A stretch of DNA of 64,000 nucleotides from Bacillus pumilus. Its GTDB lineage: Bacteria; Bacillota; Bacilli; Bacillales; Bacillaceae. How positions within the stretch are numbered: the first letter of the stretch is position 1; every line of letters starts with the position of its first letter. The notes below the pieces were generated by a model, which made no database searches, had not been told where the DNA came from, and saw nothing but the letters and a program-made list of their open reading frames with translations. Made by a program: the position numbers and the translations under genes. Of this stretch, positions 22,577-30,865 are shown piece by piece. The stretch lies in NCBI GenBank assembly GCA_001938995.1, contig MKZN01000009.1, forward strand, positions 62,001 through 126,000. The letters are read 5' to 3'.

Positions 22577-22589
22577 TTTATCGAACAAT
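22577..22589. promoter_or_regulatory. PurR box 1
   Basis: TTTATCGAACAAT matches the Bacillus PurBox (AWWWCCGAACWWT) at 11 of 13 positions. It sits directly upstream of the pur -35 element, facing PurBox 2. Confidence 0.75.
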
Positions 22590-22607
22590 CTATGAAGTCG
22601 TCGTTTT

Positions 22608-22620
22608 AATGTTCGGATTT
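22608..22620. promoter_or_regulatory. PurR box 2
   Basis: AATGTTCGGATTT is a perfect PurBox in the opposite orientation, 18 bases from box 1 and touching the yebG stop. The inverted pair is the standard PurR arrangement upstream of purE. Confidence 0.85.
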
Positions 22621-22819
22621 AGAGTATTTTTCCTTCAAATACGATTTTTTTCCCAACCGGAATGATCTGAATCGTTCCATTCTCCTTCTTTTCTTGAAAG
22701 ATAGGTTCTTCCATTCGGCGAACAGGCGTGTATCCTTCCTCTGCCATCTGGGACAACACTTGATCAATGGTCATGTTGTCTTCTACGTAGAATTTCTTCT
22801 TTTTTGGTTTTGCGGTCAT
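22619..22819 (-). CDS. yebG: NETI-motif protein YebG
   Basis: 66 residues, highly basic at the start ([15 protein letters not shown]). Small YebG-type proteins are conserved beside purE in Bacillus; I know no established function. The ATG overlaps the yebE stop (ATGA), so the two are coupled. Its stop overlaps the distal PurBox of the pur operon. A cytoplasmic protein is expected, as no membrane segment is present. Confidence 0.8.
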   Translation of the reverse strand: MTAKPKKKKFYVEDNMTIDQVLSQMAEEGYTPVRRMEEPIFQEKKENGTIQIIPVGKKIVFEGKIL

Positions 22820-23370
22820 TCTTTAATTCTCCTTTTCTTCACAGCCTTCACCCAGAAGCCGCCATGAATCGTTTTGGGCTCATATGAGATGATAAATGCC
22901 TTTGAATCAAGCGTTTTAATCGTTTCATATAGTTGTAGTTCATATTTTCTCGGGGTTAAAATTTGCATTGCTGACCGATCTCCTTCAAGACCGCCTACTA
23001 CCCAGTTGGTGACGCCGTATCCTTTTTCCCTCAACTGTCTCGGGAGATCAAGATCCAATTCCTTTGTTATCACATTCACCGTAATGTAACCAAGTGCCAG
23101 CTTCTCTTCAATTTTCATCCCGACAATGATCCCAATTCCATAACCAAGCGCATAAGCAATGACATTTTGTACTTGATCTAAGTTATCTAGTACAATACTT
23201 AACCCAATCACATAGATGAGCATTTCAACCGTACCAGCAAAGGCAGCTGCATACCGTCTTCCTTTCATTGTTAAAATCAGTCGCATGGTGGAGAAAGAGA
23301 CGTAAACAATGTTGATCACTAAAATAATCAAAACCATGGTGAACGCATTGGATAAAAGTTGTTGAATCAC
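22816..23370 (-). CDS. yebE: DUF2179 membrane protein YebE
   Basis: 184 residues from a GTG at 23370, preceded by an AGGGGG site; this gives the length I remember for B. subtilis YebE, whereas the open frame upstream is longer. Three N-terminal membrane segments (about 5-25, 38-58, 62-80) are followed by a soluble DUF2179 domain (about residues 95-180) that resembles a ferredoxin-like ligand-sensing module. Function is not established. It forms a short operon with yebG and precedes the pur control region. Confidence 0.83.
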   Translation of the reverse strand: MIQQLLSNAFTMVLIILVINIVYVSFSTMRLILTMKGRRYAAAFAGTVEMLIYVIGLSIVLDNLDQVQNVIAYALGYGIGIIVGMKIEEKLALGYITVNVITKELDLDLPRQLREKGYGVTNWVVGGLEGDRSAMQILTPRKYELQLYETIKTLDSKAFIISYEPKTIHGGFWVKAVKKRRIKE

Positions 23371-23540
23371 GATTAAGTACCCCCTGCACGTAAAAATCAA
23401 ATAAAGCACCCCATATTCTACTAGAGAACAAACCCTGAGACAATCAAATGTGCGCGAGAACAACACATCTATCTTCTGGCAACAAGGGGTGATCTTTGTT
23501 ACCAGAGTTTACCCGTTTTTTCACCTTCTCAACATAAAAA

Positions 23541-23563
23541 ACCTCCTTTTCAAAAAAGGAGGT
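23541..23563 (-). terminator. Terminator of yebC
   Basis: ACCTCCTTTT and AAAAGGAGGT form a ten-base stem with a TTGA loop (minus strand reading), followed by TTTTTA, just after the yebC stop. Confidence 0.88.
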
Positions 23564-23576
23564 GGCAGAAGATTGA

Positions 23577-24368
23577 TTATCCAAACTGGACAGGAACAAG
23601 TGAAGGGACCAAATAAGCACCAACAAAGCTCCATAGTAATGCAATGAACACGAGCTCGATGAATAAGAATATCCATCCCGCATACATCAAATCTCCTCGT
23701 TCTGCTTCATGCTCCGATTGAATCGAACGAAAGAGCACGATCACCATGAACTGAAGACCCAAAAACATCATCACAGATAAAATGACCGTCACATAAGGAA
23801 TATTGAGTATAGCAAACACAAGCCATAGGATGGATAAAACCATCACAGGCACAAGCGCCGCTCCAAATTTCATGATAACGGCTTTTATTGATATTTTCCC
23901 TTTTAGCATGTACTTGCCAAGTACCCAGACGGTGAGCATCATCCATATCATGAACAGAAGTGTAAAAGCGCCTATTCTCAAAAAGGCGTCACCGAATGAA
24001 TAATCATTGCCAAAGCCTAATAACCGGATCTTTGACGCCTTTAATTGAGCATAATTGCCTAAAGCAAAAAAGAGGCTGAATAACACAATGGAAATCCACG
24101 CATATTTCATGCGCAACGTGCCGGTTTGGTTAATCGCTTGACTTGGTGATTTTAACATCGCCAATCCATACGTTCCATAACGCTTAAACGCGCCGCCTAC
24201 ACCGCTCATCATACGCTGAAGCATTGAACGTTCATCATCCGGCTCTTTTGAGGTTCTTCCTCGTTTTGTAGCGTTGCGGCTTAACCGCGATTGTCTCGTT
24301 TCTTGATCTATTGACGGCTCTTCTTTTTTCATTTCAGGTGTAACCTGTTCTGAATCTTTTTCTAACAT
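23577..24368 (-). CDS. yebC: Polytopic membrane protein YebC
   Basis: 263 residues. A charged cytoplasmic N terminus of about 75 residues rich in E, R and S (MLEKDSEQVTPEMKKEEP) is followed by five hydrophobic segments at roughly 85-105, 130-150, 163-185, 190-210 and 230-250. It stands between pbuG and yebE as in B. subtilis, where it is called YebC. No transporter or enzyme motif is visible. The yebD gene that lies nearby in B. subtilis is not found here. Strong terminator downstream. Confidence 0.75.
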   Translation of the reverse strand: MLEKDSEQVTPEMKKEEPSIDQETRQSRLSRNATKRGRTSKEPDDERSMLQRMMSGVGGAFKRYGTYGLAMLKSPSQAINQTGTLRMKYAWISIVLFSLFFALGNYAQLKASKIRLLGFGNDYSFGDAFLRIGAFTLLFMIWMMLTVWVLGKYMLKGKISIKAVIMKFGAALVPVMVLSILWLVFAILNIPYVTVILSVMMFLGLQFMVIVLFRSIQSEHEAERGDLMYAGWIFLFIELVFIALLWSFVGAYLVPSLVPVQFG

Positions 24369-24626
24369 TCAATCCAACTCCTATCCCGGCACACTTCGCA
24401 CAAGCTCTGCGAAGTGACTAGCTCAAATGACTCCTATCTAAAGTAGCGAAGTCTCTAAATCCAGTCAAGATGCCTTGACCTTCATACGAATAGACGGATA
24501 AAAGACAAAAGAGGTTTTAAAACATTAAAGAAAATGCGATATCAGCTGTTAAACCCTTTAACCACTGTGAAGCACAATCGTTTTCCGTTCTTAACTTTTA
24601 GCTAAAACCTTCTATATAAAAGCCAA

Positions 24627-24660
24627 TAAAAAAACAGCAGCCTTTATGAGCTGCTGTTTC
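24627..24660 (-). terminator. Terminator of pbuG
   Basis: AAACAGCAGC and GCTGCTGTTT form the stem; on the minus strand it is followed by TTTTTTTATT. Confidence 0.88.
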
Positions 24661-24670
24661 GATTCCATGA

Positions 24671-25996
24671 TTATTGATTTAAGAAAGCAAAGTAGAGAAT
24701 AAAGATTACAAACAATCCGTACATAATCGGATGCACTTCTTTCGCTTTTCCTTTAAAGATCATCGTGATTGGATAGAAAATGAAACCAATCGCAATCCCT
24801 GTCGCAATACTGTATGTGAGTGGCATCATGATCATTGTGAGGAAAGCAGGCACAGCAATTTCAAAGCGGTCCCATGCAATCTTCGCAAGTGGTGCGACCA
24901 TAAGTGCACCTACAATGATCAAGGCAGGTGCTGTCACATTCGACGTCACCACGGATAAAAGAGGTGAGAAGAACATGGCAAGCAAGAAGAACAAACCTGT
25001 CACCACTGCCGCAAATCCAGAACGAGCACCAGCCGCAACACCTGAGCTAGACTCAACATAAGATGTCGTCGTCGAGGTGCCGAGGATAGAACCAACGACA
25101 ATAGAAGAAGAATCAGCAAGCAGTGCTTTACCCGCACGTGGCAGCTCATTATTTTTCATTAAACCAGCTTGCGTTGCCACCGCAACAAGTGTACCTGCTG
25201 TATCAAAGAACCCAACGAAAAGGAACGTTAAAATCACGACAAGCATTTGAATCGAGAAAATGTCTGGCAAGTGAATCAACGCTTGTCCAAATGTTGGAGA
25301 CAGACTTGGAATACTGCCCACAATTTGAGATGGAACTGGCACAAGACCAAAGATCATCCCAGCAATCGCCGTCACAAGCATTCCAATGAAAACTCCTGCA
25401 TTCACACGAAGCACCATCAAAATGACCGTAATCACAATCCCAAACACAGTTAAAAGAACAGGAGCACTATGAATGTTTCCTATAGCAACAAGCGTATTGT
25501 CATCACCAGTGATAATACCAGAGCCCTGAAGCCCAACAAACGTAATGAACAAACCGATCCCAGCACCAACAGCCAGCTTCAGCTCAGCCGGAATGGCATT
25601 GATGATTTTCTCACGGAAGCCTGTTAAAGAAAGGGCAACGAAAATCAATCCCGAAACAAAAACACCTGATAATGCCGCCTGCCATGAGATCCCCATGCCA
25701 AGAACAACCGAGAATGCGAAAAAGGCATTCAGCCCCATCCCTGGTGCAATCGCAATCGGATACCTGGCAATGACCCCCATGAGGAAACACCCGGCTGCAG
25801 ACGCTAACGCCGTCGCTGTAAAGACAGCCCCCTGATCAATTCGTAATTTATCTGGAAAATCCGGTACGGCCACCAGAGCAAGTGTAATCGGGTTAACAAA
25901 CAAAATGTAAGCCATCGACAAAAAGGTCGTTAAACCGCCAATGATCTCTCTGCGATAATTCGTCCCTAACTCATCAAACTGAAAAAACTGTTTCAA
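24671..25996 (-). CDS. pbuG: Hypoxanthine/guanine permease
   Basis: 441 residues of the AzgA/NCS2-like purine:proton symporter family with about 12-14 membrane segments; typical blocks are FDELGTNYRREIIGGLTTF-like opening (kept short here), GMGLNAFFAFSVV and DTAGTLVAVATQAG. It imports hypoxanthine and guanine. The start is taken as TTG 25996, which has a GAAGGGAG site at proper distance and gives the B. subtilis length; upstream in-frame codons lack such a site. Expression is controlled by its own guanine riboswitch. Confidence 0.93.
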   Translation of the reverse strand: MKQFFQFDELGTNYRREIIGGLTTFLSMAYILFVNPITLALVAVPDFPDKLRIDQGAVFTATALASAAGCFLMGVIARYPIAIAPGMGLNAFFAFSVVLGMGISWQAALSGVFVSGLIFVALSLTGFREKIINAIPAELKLAVGAGIGLFITFVGLQGSGIITGDDNTLVAIGNIHSAPVLLTVFGIVITVILMVLRVNAGVFIGMLVTAIAGMIFGLVPVPSQIVGSIPSLSPTFGQALIHLPDIFSIQMLVVILTFLFVGFFDTAGTLVAVATQAGLMKNNELPRAGKALLADSSSIVVGSILGTSTTTSYVESSSGVAAGARSGFAAVVTGLFFLLAMFFSPLLSVVTSNVTAPALIIVGALMVAPLAKIAWDRFEIAVPAFLTMIMMPLTYSIATGIAIGFIFYPITMIFKGKAKEVHPIMYGLFVIFILYFAFLNQ

Positions 25997-26052
25997 AGCC
26001 AACTGACTCCCTTCATGTCCTTTTGCCTTAGTCTGCCTCATTCAAGTCAAAT

Positions 26053-26081
26053 AAAAAGCGCCCCAACAATATGGGACGCTT
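26053..26081 (-). terminator. Riboswitch terminator in the pbuG leader
   Basis: On the minus strand AGCGTCCC pairs with GGGGCGCT, then TTTTTATTT. The competing antiterminator is visible: CTTGACTAC at the 3' end of the aptamer is complementary over nine bases to GTAGTCAAG at the base of the terminator. Confidence 0.88.
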
Positions 26082-26149
26082 GACTACAATTGAATTCAGG
26101 ACGCGACATAAAACAAGAACAATGCATGATTTATATCAAACGAGGTGAA

Positions 26150-26224
26150 TTGACGTAGTCAAGCCATTTACGGTAGCTCGGTAGAAACTTGTGGGCCATA
26201 TCCCCACGATTATACGACATCTGT
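26150..26224 (-). promoter_or_regulatory. Guanine riboswitch of pbuG
   Basis: Minus strand: TATAATCGTGGGGATATGG, GTTTCTACC and GACTACG occupy the conserved places of a purine aptamer, with C in J3/1 indicating guanine specificity. P2 and P3 differ in sequence from the purE copy but keep pairing. Confidence 0.93.
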
Positions 26225-26244
26225 CTATTTGATTTTCTGTGTCT

Positions 26245-26273
26245 ATTGTACCAACATCATTTTTAAAAAACAA
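26245..26273 (-). promoter_or_regulatory. Promoter of pbuG
   Basis: Minus strand TTGTTT, 17 bases, TACAAT; sigma-A type, about 20 bases before the aptamer. Confidence 0.75.
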
Positions 26274-26280
26274 GACGAAA

Positions 26281-26309
26281 AGCGAACGTTTTTCAAAAAA
26301 ACGTTCGCT
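26281..26309 (-). terminator. Terminator after the anti-sigma gene
   Basis: GCGAACGTTTTT and its complement form a stem of about 12 pairs with a 3-4 base loop, and the minus-strand side ends in TTTTCG. It separates the sigma/anti-sigma unit from the pbuG promoter. Confidence 0.8.
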
Positions 26310-26395
26310 TCATTCGTCTTATTACACTAATTTGGAAATTAGTTTGTAGTTCTTTAGACACTATGCTGCCATTTCTTTCCCATACAACTTCTTGA

Positions 26396-27838
26396 TCAAG
26401 ATCCACTAGCCTTTGATGTTTCCTTTTTAACTGGGATCGTAACATTGAACTCTTTTTGTTTAAACCGATTGAGATCTGACAAATTAAGATAAAGCCCATA
26501 ATCCTTAAATGAAAAATGGTTTAATGATAAAGTTTCTAATTCTTTCACATCGAATTCAAAAGTGGATTGCATAGAAGCTGTCTTAAGGTTCGTCACTTTT
26601 GGTTTATTCCCCTTCAAGTAATAACCATTTTCATAGTGCACTTCAGGATCTGGCCATGTTTCCATCTTTTCAACATCCCCTAATCCTATCGATTCACCCA
26701 CATTCTTCAAAGTATCTTCATCTAATTCTCCCTGATCTAATCCAGTAAATTGATAATCAACTGTCACAGAACGCCCTTTTTGCTCTATTTTATTGATTTT
26801 GATTCCTATTCCATGATGCTTTGTTTTTAACTGAACAGGCAGCTCTGTTTGGAGAGGTATAATTTCGCTTTCTTCATGTTCATATATACTAGCGTAAAAT
26901 GTCAGTTCATTTGCCTTTGGATCAATTGGCTGATTCAAAATAGTCAAAGCGTTTAGTCTATTTTTTTCAGATGATAGTTGTTTTTTCTTTAATGTTGTTG
27001 CTCCCTTAAGCTTATACTCATTCCCCAAATTATCTCTCATTCTATCTATAGAGATATCATCATCTTTTGCAATACCTTTGTAATCAACCGCATATTGAAT
27101 AACTGAGGAATCCACTCCATTTTCCACTTTTATATCTGTCAATTGATAAAGTCCATTTGAAATAGACACATCTTTTTGTCCAGATAACAAAGTGGTCTTT
27201 TGCTTAACCACAGGTAACTCAAAGCGCCAATTCCCTACAACATCTCCAATTTTCGAAATCACAAGTGGCGCATTTTGACCATGTTTAATCGTCTGTCCAT
27301 TTGTATAGAATTCCATTCGTCCAACATAACGACCATCTTTTAGTTTTTTCAACTCTGTTTCATCATAATTAGGTTGAAAGTTTCCATTGATTTGTTCTGT
27401 ATTCACTCTGTATGATACAAAATCTTCCTTTGTATGCAAATTCTCCACAGTAAACGTATAAACAAGCCGCCCTGCATCATAATAGACACTGTTTACTTTC
27501 ACCGTGATCCCTCGTGATTCAGCCCCCTCATTGACATGCTTCACCAAATCGCTCTGAAAAAGAGACATTCCTACTTTATCGTGAAACATCATATAAAACT
27601 GTCCAACAATCGGTACACGTGCCATCGCTGTATTAAGAGAAGGAAAAAGGAAACCTGATGAAAAGTAGAGGACAAAGAGTACGATGACTGAGTAAATTGG
27701 TGTTCTCCAATTCCATTTGAACCATTGTCTTGTCTTTTCCGCTTTCACATCCCCAATTGCTTGACGAATTGCAGAGGTCACTTCCATTTTTGGTACATCA
27801 ATTTCATCATAAAGCTTTTTCATTTCTTTTGTTTCCAT
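26396..27838 (-). CDS. DUF4179 membrane protein, probable anti-sigma factor
   Basis: 480 residues from ATG 27838 (AGGAGGA site). A cytoplasmic N terminus of about 45 residues, one membrane helix at about 50-70, and a large extracellular part with DUF4179 then DUF5643-like domains. Proteins of this architecture sit next to ECF sigma genes and act as their anti-sigma factors. The start overlaps the sigma gene by 32 bases, so the two are coupled. The sigma gene has an in-frame stop, so the pair may no longer work. The signal sensed is unknown. Confidence 0.75.
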   Translation of the reverse strand: METKEMKKLYDEIDVPKMEVTSAIRQAIGDVKAEKTRQWFKWNWRTPIYSVIVLFVLYFSSGFLFPSLNTAMARVPIVGQFYMMFHDKVGMSLFQSDLVKHVNEGAESRGITVKVNSVYYDAGRLVYTFTVENLHTKEDFVSYRVNTEQINGNFQPNYDETELKKLKDGRYVGRMEFYTNGQTIKHGQNAPLVISKIGDVVGNWRFELPVVKQKTTLLSGQKDVSISNGLYQLTDIKVENGVDSSVIQYAVDYKGIAKDDDISIDRMRDNLGNEYKLKGATTLKKKQLSSEKNRLNALTILNQPIDPKANELTFYASIYEHEESEIIPLQTELPVQLKTKHHGIGIKINKIEQKGRSVTVDYQFTGLDQGELDEDTLKNVGESIGLGDVEKMETWPDPEVHYENGYYLKGNKPKVTNLKTASMQSTFEFDVKELETLSLNHFSFKDYGLYLNLSDLNRFKQKEFNVTIPVKKETSKASGS

Positions 27839-28352
27839 TGACACTCTCCTCCTCTTCCAATGTTTGCTTTAATAACTTTCTTGCTCGATACAAATGAGTT
27901 TTGACCGTTCCTTCAGGCACATCAATCTGTTCAGAAATCATTGAAATCGAATAATCTTGAAAATAAAATAGCTGAATCACGAGCTGGTATTGCTCATCTA
28001 ATACTTCAAGTGCGCTGTTTAGGTCAAGCTTATCTTCCAAACGATCGTTACTCTCAAAACTTTCATGCTGTTGCTCAAAAGGAATTACATCTTGTTGCTT
28101 TTTTTTCATCGCAAAAATTGTATGAATCAAAATACGAGTCAGCCAACTAGAAAAATAAGCAGGTTCCTTTAGATTCGCTATGTGTTTAAAGGCCTTAAAG
28201 ACGGTCTCTTGAACAGCATCTAACGAATCCTCTTTATTTCTTGTGTAGAGAAAAGCCGTTTTATATAAACGGTCTTGATTAAGTAGCATTCATTTCTCAA
28301 ATGCTGGTATATTTCCTTTTTGTGCTTTTTTAATTAGACGTTCTTGCTTCAT
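27807..28352 (-). pseudogene. ECF sigma-70 factor with an in-frame TGA
   Basis: Reading from ATG 28352 (AGGAGGTG site) gives MKQERLIKKAQKGNIPAFEK, then TGA at 28292-28290, then in the same frame MLLNQDRLYKTAFLYTRNKED and a complete region 2 to region 4 (VPEGTVKTHLYRARKLLKQ). Homologues read straight through with a leucine near this position, so TGA probably replaced TTA or TTG by one base. An ATG directly follows the stop, so re-initiation could make a factor missing the first 20 or so residues of region 2. Coupled to the DUF4179 gene. It is either inactive or expressed weakly by restart. Confidence 0.75.
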
Positions 28353-28533
28353 CTCATTCACACCTCCTACATCTATTAGATCAACGTTTCTCACAAACGG
28401 TTTCAATAAACAAAAATTTCTTTTACTTAGCATATGTCGGACAAAAATAGGAAAAGTGAAGAAACAGTCTGCTAAGATCAAGTTGAACCTTCGATATAAA
28501 GGAAGAAATATCTACAAAAAGGAGGATGTCGAA

Positions 28534-29065
28534 TGTTTCTATTTGAAGAACCCGCGTGTGCAAGCTGTAAGAAAAGGATTGAAGGAAACGAAGAAGTGTA
28601 CGTCAAACTCGTTTATCCAATGAAACAGTATGCCGCTACATGGGAATCGACGCCCATCAATCGATCGAAGAAACGAAGAAGTCGAGTGGTATAACCAAAT
28701 CTTCAAGGATCAAACAGGAATTAGATGGGGGATTTCCTTAAAAGGAGATTCAACGATTATTGGTAGCTGTGGATTTCTCAATCTAAAAAAGCAACATCGC
28801 CGTGCAGAGATTGGCTATGAATTGCACCATGATTATTGGAGAAAGGGCATCATGAGTGAGGCGATCGCTGCGGTGTTACGATATGGATTTCAGGAGATGA
28901 ATTTGAATCGGATTGAAGCGATTATTGATCCAGGAAATACGTCTTCTGTTCAATTAGTTTGATTTTGTGCGAGAGGGTTTATTGAGGGAGTATGAATTGG
29001 GGCAAGAGACATTTGATGATGTGTATATGTATTCGCTAATAAAGAGAGATTGCAAATACAAATAG
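28534..29065 (+). pseudogene. Zinc-ribbon start joined to a frameshifted GNAT acetyltransferase
   Basis: An AAAGGAGG site and ATG 28534 open a frame MFLFEEPACASCKKRIEG, a CxxC start of a small metal-binding protein family. After LVYPMK near 28622 the sequence becomes a GNAT acetyltransferase lacking its own beginning: VCRYMGIDAHQSIEETKKS in one frame, VEWYNQIFKDQTGIRWG in the next (shift near 28683), then FDFVREGLLREYELGQETF after another shift near 28962. The joined parts read like the YdaF/RimJ group of N-acetyltransferases. It looks like a deletion fusion followed by two frameshifts; no working product is expected. Confidence 0.7.
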
Positions 29066-29373
29066 ATTTCAAACAGCCTTTATTCAATTACTATTCAATA
29101 ATTGGAAGAAAAAATGAAGATTAAAACTCGAATAGAATCATGGTTTTAAGTACTTCAATACTTTCTTGTTATAGAAGTTTTTATTCTTGTTTATTTTTTA
29201 AATCCGTAAAATTATTAAGTTGTTTTATAACTATCGTAAATTCACATCATAGGTGATGTTACCATAAAGGAAAAAACACCAAATAAATAAAAATTTAAGC
29301 AATTATTCCTTATTCCATGTATAATATAGAAGCAATAATTTTATACATACTTGTAAAATAAAGAGGGATTGAT
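29066..29373. other. AT-rich gap
   Basis: About 310 bases of very AT-rich sequence between the broken acetyltransferase and the next gene. I see no ORF with a ribosome site; the promoter of the 29374 gene is presumably here (TATAAT at 29320-29325 has no clear -35). Confidence 0.4.
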
Positions 29374-29985
29374 TTGACAGAGTTTAACGCAGATATAGTA
29401 CTGGTAATAATATCAATTGTAAATTTACTATTTGTCTACTTTGCTTATAAGCTAACAAAAAAAGATGTAAATCCAAAATTATTTGTCACACCTATTCTTA
29501 GGGATACTGAGGAATATGATAAAACAGTGAATCACGAACTTTTAGAGATGAACTTTAATCAGAAAGGCTTTCCTGAAATTCCCCACAATTTACAGCTATG
29601 GCAAGTTAAAATCTGTAACAACGGAGATTTACCAGCCACTAATGTTGTAATAGAATATTCTATTACTATTAAAAAAGCTGAATTTGATTTTGGCCTAGAT
29701 GCAGCTGATGTATATAACGAAAGATTTGTTGACTTTCACTCGATTTCTAGAACAAAGAAATTTGATTATCTCCCTCCAAATTTCGAAAAAGTTATAAATG
29801 TTCTATACCTTGATGGAAAGTTTCCTTACGCTGATTTGAAAATTAATAAAATGACTTCTAATGAGCTTACATTCATTAAAGATAAAATCCTAATTGATAC
29901 ATATGAACACCCTGAATTTCAGAAACTTGAGGATTCTCATCATCACCGTCAAATGTTAGGTGCTGACAATGAAATTAAATCATAA
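29374..29985 (+). CDS. Membrane-anchored protein of unknown function
   Basis: 203 residues starting at TTG 29374 with a GAGGG site. One N-terminal membrane helix (about residues 8-26, IVLVIISIVNLLFVYFAY), then a soluble part of about 175 residues predicted to face the cytoplasm because of the lysines after the helix. The soluble part contains LQLWQVKICNNGDLPATNVVIEY, which looks like a beta-sandwich (N-terminal strand pattern of CARDB-like folds), but I do not recognise the family. Base composition is much richer in A+T than the core genes, pointing to transfer. A terminator lies at 30161-30197. Confidence 0.6.
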   Translation: MTEFNADIVLVIISIVNLLFVYFAYKLTKKDVNPKLFVTPILRDTEEYDKTVNHELLEMNFNQKGFPEIPHNLQLWQVKICNNGDLPATNVVIEYSITIKKAEFDFGLDAADVYNERFVDFHSISRTKKFDYLPPNFEKVINVLYLDGKFPYADLKINKMTSNELTFIKDKILIDTYEHPEFQKLEDSHHHRQMLGADNEIKS

Positions 29986-30459
29986 TTTAGTGAATTTCAA
30001 TCCTAAATAAAGTTAAAAATAATAAAAAACAGGTATTTAACTACAACCGTTTTTATAATGAAATCTTTAAAATATTTGTAAAACCCTATAATTTTGTTAT
30101 TTTTCCAAGAAATTCAGGTTAAACTCGATTAATAACATCGATATTTTTATTTCGTGATTTTAAAAAAGACAGTGATGCAATTGCTCATTGTCTTTTTACG
30201 AATCCTTCGACTAACTAAAATAACCAAAAGAACATGAAATATTCTTTTTATTAAATACTACTTTCATCTAATAAATTATTAAAAATATCCCACCCGTCCG
30301 CAGTTGGAGGGGTGTTTCACAACATTATTCTACATAAATAATGGATATGTCTTGAATGATTGAACATGTGTAAATCTCCATAAAAAAACACCTATCAAAA
30401 TGTTCTTCGATAGATGCTTATAATATAATTAATCATCTTTTTCAGCGGTAACCAAACTC
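29986..30459. other. AT-rich gap with two hairpins
   Basis: No gene is supported. It holds the terminator at 30161-30197 and a GC-rich hairpin at about 30290-30315 (CCACCCGTCC against GGAGGGGTG) standing alone in AT-rich DNA. Confidence 0.4.
30161..30197 (+). terminator. Terminator downstream of the 29374 gene
   Basis: AAAAGACA and TGTCTTTT form the base of a hairpin with TGATG/CTCAT-type inner pairing and a T run. The distance of 175 bases after the stop is long. Confidence 0.55.
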
Positions 30460-30633
30460 TTAGCCTTTTTCACCGTAATCCAACATCAACACAAGGGTAC
30501 GTTGCTTCTGGTAAAAGAAAAGTGCATATTTCTTACAGGCGAATAACTTTCCTACCCGATTTACATCCATATTCAAATGTAGCAGGATGAATTGAACATC
30601 TCTTTTCGTATCATTATAATATTTGAATCTCAT
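30460..30633 (-). CDS. Doubtful small ORF (57 aa)
   Basis: From ATG 30633 it encodes MRFKYYNDTKRDVQFILLHLNM and ends with MLDYGEKG. A weak GGTGGG precedes the start. The product is basic and has no membrane segment. It might be the remnant of a larger accessory gene or a chance frame; I cannot assign a family. Included because it has a plausible ribosome site and lies in a segment with other small accessory genes. Confidence 0.3.
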   Translation of the reverse strand: MRFKYYNDTKRDVQFILLHLNMDVNRVGKLFACKKYALFFYQKQRTLVLMLDYGEKG

Positions 30634-30865
30634 TTTTCCCACCGCGTTCTATTTGACCTCACTGCCTGTGTCCGCAGTCAACTTATGGAATGTTTGCAAC
30701 TACCACTTCTGTTGTTAAGAATTAAGCATATACTGTGCAGCGTTTTATAGTGTTGAGCGTGTTACATTTGCTGGGTCAACTGAGTTTATCGTACACAATT
30801 TTGGGGCAAATACCAATTCCTAATAGTTGTTGTGATTTGAGAAGAGGGGATTTAAAAGGCTCATT

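Noticed and set aside
26281-26309. CGAAC/GTTCG pair upstream of pbuG as PurR boxes
   Set aside because: The two cores are only a few bases apart and form a perfect hairpin with a T run, so a terminator explains it better; flanks miss the PurBox consensus.
30290-30315. GC-rich hairpin as a terminator or small RNA
   Set aside because: The stem is imperfect, neither side has a convincing T run, and no promoter is visible nearby.
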